Below are positions 1 to 12,197 of a stretch of DNA of 58,245 nt, piece after piece. Within the stretch, counting starts at the first letter, position 1; every line of letters begins with the position of its first letter. The notes beneath the pieces are model-generated. The model was not told the DNA's origin and did no database searches. It worked only from the letters and a program-made list of their open reading frames with translations. Origin of the DNA: Holosporaceae bacterium (lineage in GTDB: Bacteria; Pseudomonadota; Alphaproteobacteria; UBA3830). The stretch spans positions 1 through 58,245 of the forward strand of contig JAISYI010000008.1 in assembly GCA_031269995.1 (NCBI GenBank), given 5' to 3'. The translations under genes and the position numbers were made by a program.

Positions 1-2094
<2,094 letters not shown>

Positions 2095-2368
2095 CGTGGC
2101 CGCGGCCCCTTCCCGCCATGCGCTATGGCCGGGGGCCGCTCTTGTCTTGGTATCTCGTCTTCTTTTTTTCTCTGGCTTCTCGGTTTTTGAAATCGTAGTC
2201 AACGCCCGTCCGCAAGCCTTCCTGCCTCTCGGCATCGGAAAGACTTCGCTTTCTCTGAGTCCTTGACTTCTTTATCTCGATTTCGTTTTCGTTGTTTCTC
2301 GTTGTTCGGTTTTCAAGGTGCAGGCGCAGATCGGCACGGTGCATTCAATCTGCCGGATACGCGATCCG

Positions 2369-2444
2369 TGGTGGAGAATAGCGGAATCGAACCGCTGACC
2401 TCCTGCGTGCAAAGCAGGCGCTCTCCCGTCTGAGCTAATTCCCC
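2369..2444 (-). tRNA. tRNA-Ala (TGC)
   Basis: A full cloverleaf on the minus strand: acceptor GGGGAAT pairs with ATTCTCC, the anticodon loop carries TGC, the T-loop is TTCGATT, and a 3' CCA is encoded. It lies in the 16S-23S spacer, about 42 nt after 16S and about 275 nt before 23S. The tRNA-Ile that usually precedes it in bacterial spacers is absent, since 42 nt cannot hold it and no cloverleaf is visible on the other side. Confidence 0.97.
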
Positions 2445-2480
2445 TCGTTTTAAAAACTCATAGTGTGGAGGCCTTGGTTT

Positions 2481-3975
<1,495 letters not shown>

Positions 3976-4136
3976 AAACGACTCGATGTCGTCCTAGCCT
4001 CATACATATCTGACGCAAGATCTGATATGTACATGGCTCTAATTGCGCCACCCACATATCCTTTCTTTAGTTCGTTTACTTTTCAAAGAACGCGAGGAGT
4101 TTATATAATACGCAGCACACTACCGTCAACACCTCT

Positions 4137-4166
4137 ATTTTATTTTTTCTTAAACAGGAGTTGCAA
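4137..4166 (-). promoter_or_regulatory. Putative rRNA operon promoter
   Basis: On the minus strand a TTGCAA -35 box (4161-4166) and a TAAAAT -10 box (4137-4142) are separated by 18 nt. Transcription would begin near 4130, giving a leader of about 155 nt before 16S. The position and spacing fit sigma-70 rules; the call rests on sequence only. Confidence 0.5.
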
Positions 4167-4260
4167 AATTTTTGCTAGAATGGAGAGAGATCTCGTTGCT
4201 GGACACAAGATCGTGTGTACAAAGATCGCAACTTCACTCTTTATTGATACATTAAAGCAA

Positions 4261-4333
4261 CGTCCCCAACGAGATTCGAACTCGTGTTGTCGCCGTGAAA
4301 GGGCGATGTCCTAGGCCTCTAGACGATGGGGAC
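4261..4333 (-). tRNA. tRNA-Glu (TTC)
   Basis: The minus strand gives GTCCCCA at the 5' end pairing with TGGGGAC, an anticodon loop with TTC, and a T-loop TTCGAAT, followed by the discriminator G. No CCA is encoded (TTG follows), unlike the Ala, Asp and Pro tRNAs in this window. It sits upstream of the rRNA operon on the same strand, with its own likely promoter. Confidence 0.95.
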
Positions 4334-4346
4334 CATCAATCCTCGC

Positions 4347-4376
4347 TTTGTAGAATGGAAAACCTACTCAAGTCAA
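4347..4376 (-). promoter_or_regulatory. Putative promoter of tRNA-Glu
   Basis: The minus strand shows TTGACT (4371-4376), an 18-nt spacer and TACAAA (4347-4352). The predicted start lies a few bases before the mature tRNA-Glu 5' end at 4333. Confidence 0.5.
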
Positions 4377-4476
4377 CACGAGTTATTGCAAAAATTCCTT
4401 CCGCCTATACGGGGTATCGCCAATATGTCGCCCATATTCGTCTTTTATTAATATTTTTCTTGCATAATCGAAAATT

Positions 4477-5208
4477 ATGATTCCCGCCAAAAGGATTGCT
4501 CAATGGGATAACCATGAGAGAAAATATAAAATTTTAGAAAAAAAATCCCGTGGAGCAGTTCTCCTGGAGTTTGCTTATGCAATTCCCATACTGATCATGA
4601 TGATGTACTTTGGGCTTGACGTTCCTAATTCATCAAGATTTGCTACAAAAATGCATAAGACATCAGAGCTTTACTCCCAGATGCTTATAAATCTCATAAG
4701 ATCAAGATACGATAGAACAATCCATATACAAGATTTAATAAATATTTCCAGAAGTATCGGGTTAGTGTTTACAGGAACCTACTTAACAAATAAATATAAA
4801 TTCCACCTAGTGACCTGCATCATATCGATAACAGGATTAGCAGATAATAAGTTCAAGGTAAATGGATGCATTGGATCTTCGGTATTTCTTAACGGAGGCA
4901 CCGTAACTGCCGCGACTGAGCACGAAAAGGCATTGGCAACAGTCACAGAAACACACTCTAACGCAGCACATCCAGGAAAACTTGTAAATCTTCACATAAA
5001 AAGAGGGGAACGAAAATTGTTGATAGAAACCATAGCTTACTACTATCCAAATTCTGAAGAGCGCGGTTTCAATGCCACTTTTTATCTACTAACTATAAAA
5101 GGCGTTACCGCCCAATGCGGCAATAACAATGCGGTAGTTTTTAGAGACAAAACGGCTATCTTGACGCCTCCGGAAGGAACTGTGGTGGGAAATTTTTCTC
5201 CATTTTAA
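4477..5208 (+). CDS. TadE-like pseudopilin (Flp/Tad pilus family)
   Basis: A 243-residue protein with a short basic N-terminus followed at residues 25-48 by RGAVLLEFAYAIP and a hydrophobic stretch. This matches the TadE/TadG prepilin-like signature: a Gly before the cleavage point and Glu at +5 followed by an aromatic residue. In the family, TadV-type peptidase cuts after the Gly and the helix anchors the minor pilin. The remaining 190 residues are not recognisable. No clear ribosome binding site precedes the ATG, so the start is uncertain. No other tad assembly genes adjoin it; an Flp-type pilin lies at 13504-13680 and a TadG/VWA-like protein at the right edge. It is flanked by tRNA-Glu and a convergent secreted protein. 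The call rests on the N-terminal motif alone. Confidence 0.6.
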   Translation: MIPAKRIAQWDNHERKYKILEKKSRGAVLLEFAYAIPILIMMMYFGLDVPNSSRFATKMHKTSELYSQMLINLIRSRYDRTIHIQDLINISRSIGLVFTGTYLTNKYKFHLVTCIISITGLADNKFKVNGCIGSSVFLNGGTVTAATEHEKALATVTETHSNAAHPGKLVNLHIKRGERKLLIETIAYYYPNSEERGFNATFYLLTIKGVTAQCGNNNAVVFRDKTAILTPPEGTVVGNFSPF

Positions 5209-5283
5209 CACGAAAATATTGTTGCGGAGAGAACTTTTTGCTGGGCTGCAACATCGAATACCATGTCAAAAATCTGACGAACT

Positions 5284-6000
5284 CTAGATTAAGGTATTGA
5301 TTAATCTTCTTAAATCTTTTCTCTTGTTTTTTGCTTTCACCACTCCTTTTTTCGAAATCACTCCTTCAGCTTTATTACCTTTCTCAGCGTCTTTGTCGCT
5401 TTTATCCTCGTTTCCGTCCTCACCAGAAAGAGCTTTGATGTGAGCCATAACCTCCTCTCTATAAGCAGCTGTAACATGTTTAGCTACATTAAATTCGTCC
5501 AGGGAAACGTAGCGCCCCGAAATCAACGCAACCACAATCGAATATGAGGAGACAACTTCTTTGAATAAAATCATCGTCCGCCCACAGCGACCTGAGAAAA
5601 ATTCCTCCGCTATCGATATGGTTTCATCCTCCTGAGCAAATTCTTTTTCCTTGCTATCATTCTCCGTCTCGAGGCTTATGCCCTTTGCTGTGGAAAAATG
5701 AAAAGTCAACTTCGGGCATTTATCCACAAGTATTTGTATATTGTTTGGTTTTTTAGGCAAAGTTTCCCCATCATTCTGCAAAAATACAAAAATTGCAGTG
5801 TCGGATTTGTTAAAGCTTTTTTTTGCCGGCCATAGGACCCCTACTAAACCGTTGCGACCTGATAACGACCTGTAGCCCCACCCACTTGGGACTTTGACCG
5901 CGAACTCCCCCCATTCTTCCACCTCTGGAGTTTCAATCACAACACAGTACGCAGAAAAACGAATTAGGACGATTGCTAAAAAAAATAAAAAACTCTTCAT
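5284..6000 (-). CDS. Secreted protein of unknown function, Lys-rich tail
   Basis: A 238-residue product starting at the ATG at 5998-6000, preceded by a GGGGGT stretch; an upstream in-frame TTG at 6033 is less likely. The first 18 or so residues (MKSFLFFLAIVLIRFSAY) form a signal peptide or membrane anchor, so the rest should be periplasmic or surface-located. A central globular part is followed by about 45 residues rich in Lys, Glu, Asp and Gly, probably disordered. I recognise no family. It converges with the TadE-like gene with 75 nt between; a weak GTTGC/GCAAC inverted repeat lies in that gap. Confidence 0.6.
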   Translation of the reverse strand: MKSFLFFLAIVLIRFSAYCVVIETPEVEEWGEFAVKVPSGWGYRSLSGRNGLVGVLWPAKKSFNKSDTAIFVFLQNDGETLPKKPNNIQILVDKCPKLTFHFSTAKGISLETENDSKEKEFAQEDETISIAEEFFSGRCGRTMILFKEVVSSYSIVVALISGRYVSLDEFNVAKHVTAAYREEVMAHIKALSGEDGNEDKSDKDAEKGNKAEGVISKKGVVKAKNKRKDLRRLINTLI

Positions 6001-6238
6001 TACCCCCAGAACTCGTCCTAATACTTGCCTCAATTATAACAAAAAAGATACAAATAAATTGTTACTTAAAATAATAAAATTTTCGAAAAGGAAGGGGCTT
6101 TTGACAAAAGCTTCAGAGCGCATTATTAATACTTTTCTACAGACAAAGTGCATAGAATATAAGGTCGCTCCGTTTTTCTTGTATTGCTCGTCGCTTATAG
6201 AATTTCCGACTAAAATAATGAGTAAGAAGGTGATCTAA

Positions 6239-6267
6239 TTGACAGTACTCGCGATGACCCCTAAACT
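6239..6267 (+). promoter_or_regulatory. Putative ileS operon promoter
   Basis: A perfect TTGACA (6239-6244), a 17-nt spacer and TAAACT (6262-6267) lie 33 nt before the ileS ATG. This is the best sigma-70 match before the long plus-strand chain from ileS to rnhA, whose genes overlap and probably share this transcript. Confidence 0.65.
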
Positions 6268-6299
6268 TCTGACAGTTTTAAGTAGCGCCGGTGGTAAGC

Positions 6300-9110
6300 A
6301 TGTCCGATCATAAAGATACCATATTCTTGCCGAAGACGTCGTTTCAAATGCGAGGTAATCTGGCGCAGAAAGAGCCCGAGATTTTGGAGCATTGGAGCAA
6401 AATACACACATACGACAGGCTTAGAAAGATCAGGCAGGGAAAGCCGATCTTTGTTCTTCACGATGGCCCTCCCTTTGCCAATGGGACTCCGCATGCCGGA
6501 ACTGCTATGAATAAAGTAATTAAGGATTTTATTGTGCGGCTCCGCAGCATGCAGGGCTTTGACGCGCCCTTTGTCCCTGGATGGGATTGCCATGGCTTGC
6601 CAATCGAGTGGAAGATAGAGGAGCAGTTGCGAGAGAAAGGACAAAAAAAGGGAGATATTCCCGTTGCGGCATTCAGAGACATGTGCTGCAATTTTGCAAA
6701 TCATTGGATAGATATACAGCGTCAGGGATTTAAGCGTCTCGGAATCGGTGGAGACTGGGAAAATCCATACTTAACAATGGCGCATGAAGCGGAAGCCTGC
6801 GTAATTCGCCAGATCGGCAGATTTATCATCGATGGCACTCTATACAGAGGCGAGAAACCCGTCTTTTGGTCCGTTGTAGAGCAGACGGCACTGGCAGATG
6901 CGGAGATTGAGTATTTGGACAAGAAGTCGTCGAGCATATATGTTGCCTTCAGGATAAAATCTTTGGCGGTGGATTTTCTGAGAAACGCCCATTGCGTGAT
7001 TTGGACGACCACGCCTTGGAGCATCCCAGGCAACAGGGCAATATCTTATTCCAAGGATATGACTTACTGTCTAATGAAGATCGAGTGTAATGGAAAAACA
7101 ATGGAGATCGTCCTGTCCAGGGATTTAGTCGGAAATTTCCTTCAAACTACAGGTATATCTGGAGAGATAGTCAGAGAATTTTCCGGCAAAATCCTTGGGC
7201 AGACTGTTTGCCTCCATCCATTTCACCGTTCAGGATACGATTTCGACGTACCTCTGATCCACGGTGATCACGTTGACGTGGAGACAGGAACCGGGCTGGT
7301 CCACACGGCTCCAGGGCACGGTATAGACGATTTTAATATCTGCAAAAAATTCAATATTGGAGTGCCAAACACTGTGAATGAAGCAGGAATTTACTACGAC
7401 GAAGTTCCTATGTTCGCTGGCAAGCATGTGTTTAAAGTGGACGAGGAAATGCTGCTGGCACTGACAGATGCAGGAGCTCTGCTGTTTCAGACAACGATCC
7501 AGCACAGTTACCCGCACTCCTGGAGGTCCAAGGCTCCTTTAATCTTCCGGACTACGCCGCAATGGTTCATCAGTATGGATGGAACCGGCCTGAGGCAAAA
7601 AGCTCTCGCAGAAATCGAAAAAAGCAAATGGATCCCGAAGCAAGGATATAATCGCATAAAGGCTTTTGTGGCAAACCGCAGCGACTGGTGTTTGTCCAGA
7701 CAGCGCGTTTGGGGGGTTCCGCTGCCACTGTTTATAAGTAAAAAAACCGGAGAGCCTCTTCGGGATCCTAAGGTTATTGATAGAATCGCCGATGTTTTCG
7801 CTCTGAAAGGAGCGAATGCCTGGTTTGCAAGCGATCCACAGATCTTTCTTGGAGACCTATATCGCGCGAGCGAGTACGAGCAAGTGATGGATACGCTGGA
7901 TGTATGGTTTGAGAGCGCATCCACCCACGCCTACGTTTTAAAGCAGAATGACCCGCTTTTCCAGGCGGATATGTATGTGGAGGGATCCGATCAGCACCGT
8001 GGGTGGTTTCAACATTCTTTGCTGAACTCCTGCGGAACTTTTGGCAATGCCCCATTTAAAGCCGTAATGACCCACGGCTTCATCGTAGACGAAAAAGGGC
8101 GCAAGATGTCTAAGTCCCTGGGGAACATTGTAACACTGGACGATGTTGTGAAGAATCTCGGCGCGGACATTTTTCGCATGTGGGTGGCTTGCAGCGATTT
8201 CACCCAGGATCTGAAGTTAGGGACGAATATCCTGAAGCAGCTAGAGGATGTCTATAGGAAACTGCGTAATACGCTTCGGTATATGCTAGGAGCACTATCC
8301 GGATATAAGAGTGAGGACGCCGCTGTGACGAAGGCAGGCGAAAGTGTTTTCTATGCAGATCTGCCTGATTTGGAAAAATGGGCGCTGCACCGACTAACAG
8401 AGATTCATTGTGAATTGATGTCTTGTATCGAAGCCTGCGATATAAATAAATATTTCATGACGCTGCACATGTTCTGTTCAAACGATTTATCGTCATTTTT
8501 CTTCGATATTCGCAAGGATTGCCTTTACTGCGACCATCACGATGATCCAAAACGCAAGGGTTATCGATATGTACTGAATGAGATTTTTCAGCATGTTATA
8601 CGCTGGTTGGCTCCGATCATTGTTTTTACTGCAGAGGAAGCCTGGCTGAGCTGGAAAAGCGATGAGGAAGATGAGAACAGATCAAGTGTACATCTCAAGA
8701 CTTTCCTCACGCCAAAATCCGAATGGATTGATTCAGAACTATGCAATGAAATCAACAAAATAAAGGAAATTCGTAGATCAATTATGATGGCTTTGGAGAT
8801 TTCCCGCAAAAACAAGATCATTGGATCAAGCCTGCAGGCGCATGTAGAGATTTTTGATTCGCGCAATGTTATTCCAAGGAGGAATAATGATTTCTGGGCG
8901 GAAATTTCTATCACATCTGGCGTAACGATTCGCAATGAGGACATTCCGAAAGAGGCCTTAGTAGGGGACAATGGAATCGGAGTGATCGTCAGCGTTGCAG
9001 CGGGCGAAAAGTGCGAAAGATGCTGGAAAATCTCAACATCTTCAAATGGGGAAAAAGTATGCGAAAGATGCCAAAGAGTTCTAAAAGAATTATCTCGAAA
9101 GACCCAATAA
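6300..9110 (+). CDS. ileS: Isoleucyl-tRNA synthetase
   Basis: The class I enzyme that charges tRNA-Ile with isoleucine in the cytoplasm; 936 residues, the usual bacterial length. The N-terminal catalytic region has DGPPFANG followed by HAGT at about residues 65-68, a variant of HIGH. The editing domain follows, then KMSKSLGN at about residue 602. The C-terminus holds the zinc-binding GEKCERCW and CERC pairs typical of the bacterial type with a zinc finger. The ATG at 6300 is chosen over an in-frame GTG at 6291 because it is nearer a GGTGG site. First gene of a tightly packed operon; its end overlaps lspA by 52 nt. Confidence 0.97.
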   Translation: MSDHKDTIFLPKTSFQMRGNLAQKEPEILEHWSKIHTYDRLRKIRQGKPIFVLHDGPPFANGTPHAGTAMNKVIKDFIVRLRSMQGFDAPFVPGWDCHGLPIEWKIEEQLREKGQKKGDIPVAAFRDMCCNFANHWIDIQRQGFKRLGIGGDWENPYLTMAHEAEACVIRQIGRFIIDGTLYRGEKPVFWSVVEQTALADAEIEYLDKKSSSIYVAFRIKSLAVDFLRNAHCVIWTTTPWSIPGNRAISYSKDMTYCLMKIECNGKTMEIVLSRDLVGNFLQTTGISGEIVREFSGKILGQTVCLHPFHRSGYDFDVPLIHGDHVDVETGTGLVHTAPGHGIDDFNICKKFNIGVPNTVNEAGIYYDEVPMFAGKHVFKVDEEMLLALTDAGALLFQTTIQHSYPHSWRSKAPLIFRTTPQWFISMDGTGLRQKALAEIEKSKWIPKQGYNRIKAFVANRSDWCLSRQRVWGVPLPLFISKKTGEPLRDPKVIDRIADVFALKGANAWFASDPQIFLGDLYRASEYEQVMDTLDVWFESASTHAYVLKQNDPLFQADMYVEGSDQHRGWFQHSLLNSCGTFGNAPFKAVMTHGFIVDEKGRKMSKSLGNIVTLDDVVKNLGADIFRMWVACSDFTQDLKLGTNILKQLEDVYRKLRNTLRYMLGALSGYKSEDAAVTKAGESVFYADLPDLEKWALHRLTEIHCELMSCIEACDINKYFMTLHMFCSNDLSSFFFDIRKDCLYCDHHDDPKRKGYRYVLNEIFQHVIRWLAPIIVFTAEEAWLSWKSDEEDENRSSVHLKTFLTPKSEWIDSELCNEINKIKEIRRSIMMALEISRKNKIIGSSLQAHVEIFDSRNVIPRRNNDFWAEISITSGVTIRNEDIPKEALVGDNGIGVIVSVAAGEKCERCWKISTSSNGEKVCERCQRVLKELSRKTQ

Positions 9111-9553
9111 TCTGTTCTATTATTGCTGGTTTAGTTTTTCTTGGAGATCAAGTCACCAAATTCTACGTGGAGCAGATGGTGTTTTTTGGAGAACAGATAA
9201 AGATTCTCTCGTTTTTTAATATCATAAGAATCGAAAATCGTGGAGTGACGTTTGGAATCCTCAATGGAGGAGAGGTGCCTCAGTGGGTTTTCGCGCTCCT
9301 CTCTGCCACAGCAATAATCGCGCTGTGTGTATGGGCGGCCAGGAATCCTTCATATCGGCTCTCAGTAAGTTTGATAGTGAGCGGAGCTGCAGGGAATCTA
9401 GCTGATCGGATCCTACGCAATGGTGTTGTTGATTTTCTAGACTTTCATCTGTTAAATTACCATTGGCCAGCTTTTAATGTTGCAGATAGTGCAATAGTGA
9501 TTGGCGCAATGGTTTTGTTTTTCGTTTCGAATGAGAAGAAAGAGAAGATATGA
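9059..9553 (+). CDS. lspA: Lipoprotein signal peptidase (signal peptidase II)
   Basis: An inner-membrane aspartyl protease that removes signal peptides from prolipoproteins after lipid attachment; 164 residues. Family motifs are present: GDQVTK, ENRGVTFGI, the GNLADR segment with the first catalytic Asp, and FNVADSAI with the second. Four hydrophobic segments are visible. The ATG at 9059 has GGGGA six bases upstream and lies inside the ileS 3' end. The next gene is a small lipoprotein starting on the lspA stop codon, so the peptidase and a substrate are translationally coupled. ileS-lspA is a common bacterial pair. Confidence 0.96.
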   Translation: MRKMPKSSKRIISKDPIICSIIAGLVFLGDQVTKFYVEQMVFFGEQIKILSFFNIIRIENRGVTFGILNGGEVPQWVFALLSATAIIALCVWAARNPSYRLSVSLIVSGAAGNLADRILRNGVVDFLDFHLLNYHWPAFNVADSAIVIGAMVLFFVSNEKKEKI

Positions 9554-9696
9554 AAATTTTTGCAATGATATCGATACTGTTTCTAGTCGGATGTGGAGGT
9601 TACGAGAACGAAAGGATTAACGTAAAAAAGGCGAAAGAAAACAATCCGTTGCTTGTCCCCCCCTGCTTAGAAAAAACAAAGAAGATCAGTAAGTAA
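9550..9696 (+). CDS. Small lipoprotein, possible reduced BamF/DUF3035 type
   Basis: A 48-residue ORF whose ATG overlaps the lspA stop codon as ATGA. It has a classic lipoprotein signal: Met-Lys, a hydrophobic run, then LFLVGCGG with the lipobox Cys at residue 15. The mature part is about 34 residues, basic, and contains NPLLVPPCL. Alphaproteobacteria often carry a longer DUF3035 lipoprotein (BamF, an outer-membrane assembly factor) between lspA and an M16 peptidase gene, with a similar Pro-rich PP motif after the lipid anchor. Position and motif suggest this is a shortened form. The lipoprotein call is strong; the BamF link is inference. Confidence 0.7.
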   Translation: MKIFAMISILFLVGCGGYENERINVKKAKENNPLLVPPCLEKTKKISK

Positions 9697-9705
9697 GAGG
9701 AGGTA

Positions 9706-11013
9706 ATGGTTCGCAGATTTATTGTTTTCCTGGTTTTCATATTTTTCCTCAACTCTGAAGCTGAGAAATTTCGTGGAATAGAGCAGTACAAACTGGAAAA
9801 CGATGTAACAGTAATATTCGTTGACACAGCCTGGTCCAACTCACTTTTAGTGATGCTATGCGTGTCAGCAGGTAGTTCAGATGAAATAGAGAAGCGCGGA
9901 GTAGCAAATTTGCTCGCGCATTTATTTGCAAGGAAACTTCGGGAGAGTGTCGGAGAAGATCTAGCGAGAACTGAGGCAGAAAACAACGTCTTCGTAGGAC
10001 ATGATCAGAGCATATTCTATCTTGTCGGCAGGAGGGAAAATCTTGATTTGTTTATTAGAGGTCTTGGATCTACATTCTCTGGCGGGGCTTTTCCCGTGGA
10101 GTCAATCAAGGAATGTCAACAGTATATCTCGAAGAAAAATCAGGGACAGATAAGCGATAAAGCATCGATTCGCGAAGAAGTAATGCGGTCCCTATATTGG
10201 CATTCACCCTACGGTATACCTGTTGAGGGGAACTCAAAAGCTCAAAGTACGTTAACGAAAACAGATCTGAAAGAATTCACGGAAGCTTGCTATCTCAACG
10301 AAAAAGCGACAATCATTATTGTAGGCAACGTAGACAAAAACGCGACGAAGCAGTTGATATTGAGAAATTTCCCCAATAAAGAAATGAGGGAGTGGCAGAC
10401 AAGAGAGCGTCTCCAAGAACCGTCACACCATGGATCCACTGTCAGAATAACAAAGCAGAGTCAACAGGTAAGACTCCCTATTCTAGAACTATACTGGAGG
10501 ATTCCTGTATATCGAAAAAACGCGAAACAGGCGGTGGCAGCGGAGATATTTGTGAACCATCTTATGGAAATCCTACCAGATATATTGGTAGAGCTCCTTC
10601 GGATAGCATCGTCAATCTCATTTTATTACTCGTTCTGGAACAGCGATGACGGAGAGGTTTGCATATCCATCACGCTGAGGGAAAAAGACGCAAGGAAAAT
10701 AGATCAAGCAATTCTGGCAGTAACGACAGAGATAAAGAATATTTCAAGCAACGGCATTTCTGAAGAGCAGGCGAGAAAAGCAGCGAAAAAGCTATCCGAC
10801 TCCGCCAATGTTTTTACCTCCAACACGGATGAGGTTGATGTAGTAGATTGGCTAGCAAAGAAGATTGGGGCAGGTTATGATCTCAATTTTCTAAAATCCT
10901 ATGTGGATTTTGTGAATAAATTTGATCTGAAAGAGATAAACGAGCAAGCGAAGGAGATTTTTAAGAAAGATCCAAGTGTGGTTTCTATAGTAACACCACA
11001 GAAGACAATATGA
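9706..11013 (+). CDS. M16-family peptidase-like protein, zinc motif degenerate
   Basis: A 435-residue exported protein with an N-terminal signal sequence (about residues 4-19) and the insulinase/processing-peptidase fold. A GAGGAGG site precedes its ATG at 9706. The HxxEH zinc site expected near residue 68 reads N-L-L-A-H: the first His and the Glu are replaced by Asn68 and Ala71, and only His72 remains. The following region (TEAENN, DQSIFYLV) still aligns with M16 proteins. By family knowledge this would be non-proteolytic, like the inactive partner subunits of paired M16 proteases, but no active partner lies in the window. It follows the small lipoprotein and overlaps pgi by 4 nt. Confidence 0.85.
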   Translation: MVRRFIVFLVFIFFLNSEAEKFRGIEQYKLENDVTVIFVDTAWSNSLLVMLCVSAGSSDEIEKRGVANLLAHLFARKLRESVGEDLARTEAENNVFVGHDQSIFYLVGRRENLDLFIRGLGSTFSGGAFPVESIKECQQYISKKNQGQISDKASIREEVMRSLYWHSPYGIPVEGNSKAQSTLTKTDLKEFTEACYLNEKATIIIVGNVDKNATKQLILRNFPNKEMREWQTRERLQEPSHHGSTVRITKQSQQVRLPILELYWRIPVYRKNAKQAVAAEIFVNHLMEILPDILVELLRIASSISFYYSFWNSDDGEVCISITLREKDARKIDQAILAVTTEIKNISSNGISEEQARKAAKKLSDSANVFTSNTDEVDVVDWLAKKIGAGYDLNFLKSYVDFVNKFDLKEINEQAKEIFKKDPSVVSIVTPQKTI

Positions 11014-12197
11014 TTATTCGGCAGACGATGCTTTTACCGATCAATTGCGAAGAGGTAGCATCCTTCCCCAAAGGAATCCTGTCTGGAAGCAGCTTCGAGA
11101 TAGTCAGATCAATTGAAGATTTGAAAGTGTTAGAAAATCCACGTCTAAGACAGTGGATGAGGCATAGTAATTTTATTATATTCGGGGTAGGAGGATCTTG
11201 CCTTGGAGGAAAGACAATTGGGGAGATATCAGGCAGAAGTAATGTGAGATTCATAGATGGATTGGACCCGTCTACCCTGAAAAGAGTCTTTTCTGACATA
11301 AATTTGGAAGAGACTGGCTTTTTGTGCATATCGAAGTCCGGAGAAACGATGGAAACGATCTATCAAACTTTTCTAGTGTTGAGCATGATAGAGAATGTAC
11401 TTAAGAGAGATAAAGTCGTTCTTATTACCGAAGGTAAAGCATCCTCCATGAGAGAAATCGCGGAAACATATAATTTTTTATGTCTGGATCATCCTAAGGA
11501 TGTTGGAGGAAGGTTTTCCGTATTTTCGATCGTAGGGATGTTGCCGGCAATGCTCTGTGGAATAGACCCACTGAAGATTCGAGCCGGCGGAGTGGAAGTC
11601 TTGGATAATCATCTAGCGGAAGCAGAAAAAGGAGCTGCTTTTGTGGCGGAAAATATCCGTAGTAGACTATTTCAGCATGTCTCGTTCATTTATTCTGACA
11701 AATTGGCTACCTTTGGCGCATGGCTATCTCAGCTATACGCGGAGAGTACCGGCAAATCTGGAACAGGGGTGACTCCAATTGTTGCACGCGGATCAATGGA
11801 TCAGCACAGTCAGCTGCAATTGTATCTAGACGGAACTAATGACAAGTGCTTCACATTTTTTCTAGAAGAGCAGGAGGCGGATTTTCAATTGGACTCTAAG
11901 ACAGCTTTCCCAGCGCATCTGGCATATCTAAAAAATAAAACTGCTATGGACGTTTTCAGAGCACAGCACGACGCGACCATTGCCGCGCTGCTTGAAAAAA
12001 AACGCCCTATCCGAAAAATCGAAATTCCACAAATAACTCCCGAAGTTTTAGGGGCTCTCTTTATGTATTTCATGGTAGAGGTGGTCTACATCTGTCACAT
12101 GATTGGAGTCAACGCATTTGATCAGCCCGCAGTGGAACGAGGAAAGAATATCACCAAAGCTTTGTTAAAAAGATATCGTGATCATAAAATTCGATAA
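11010..12197 (+). CDS. pgi: Glucose-6-phosphate isomerase
   Basis: Interconverts glucose 6-phosphate and fructose 6-phosphate in the cytoplasm. Recognised by the sugar-isomerase motif GVGGSCLGGKTI, the SKSGET phosphate-binding motif, DQHSQLQLYLDG, and the C-terminal NAFDQPAVERGK signature. At 395 residues it is far shorter than the roughly 550-residue enterobacterial enzyme, so it belongs to the compact form of the family. The ATG overlaps the preceding stop as ATGA; the 3' end overlaps dapF by 20 nt. Confidence 0.93.
   Translation: MIIRQTMLLPINCEEVASFPKGILSGSSFEIVRSIEDLKVLENPRLRQWMRHSNFIIFGVGGSCLGGKTIGEISGRSNVRFIDGLDPSTLKRVFSDINLEETGFLCISKSGETMETIYQTFLVLSMIENVLKRDKVVLITEGKASSMREIAETYNFLCLDHPKDVGGRFSVFSIVGMLPAMLCGIDPLKIRAGGVEVLDNHLAEAEKGAAFVAENIRSRLFQHVSFIYSDKLATFGAWLSQLYAESTGKSGTGVTPIVARGSMDQHSQLQLYLDGTNDKCFTFFLEEQEADFQLDSKTAFPAHLAYLKNKTAMDVFRAQHDATIAALLEKKRPIRKIEIPQITPEVLGALFMYFMVEVVYICHMIGVNAFDQPAVERGKNITKALLKRYRDHKIR

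Noticed and set aside
4027-4314. 95-residue plus-strand frame
   Set aside because: It covers the rRNA leader and promoter and runs into tRNA-Glu; no protein motif or ribosome site.
5894-6238. 114-residue plus-strand frame
   Set aside because: Antisense to the 5' end of the secreted-protein gene and continues into the AT-rich intergenic region without motif; no usable start in the free part.
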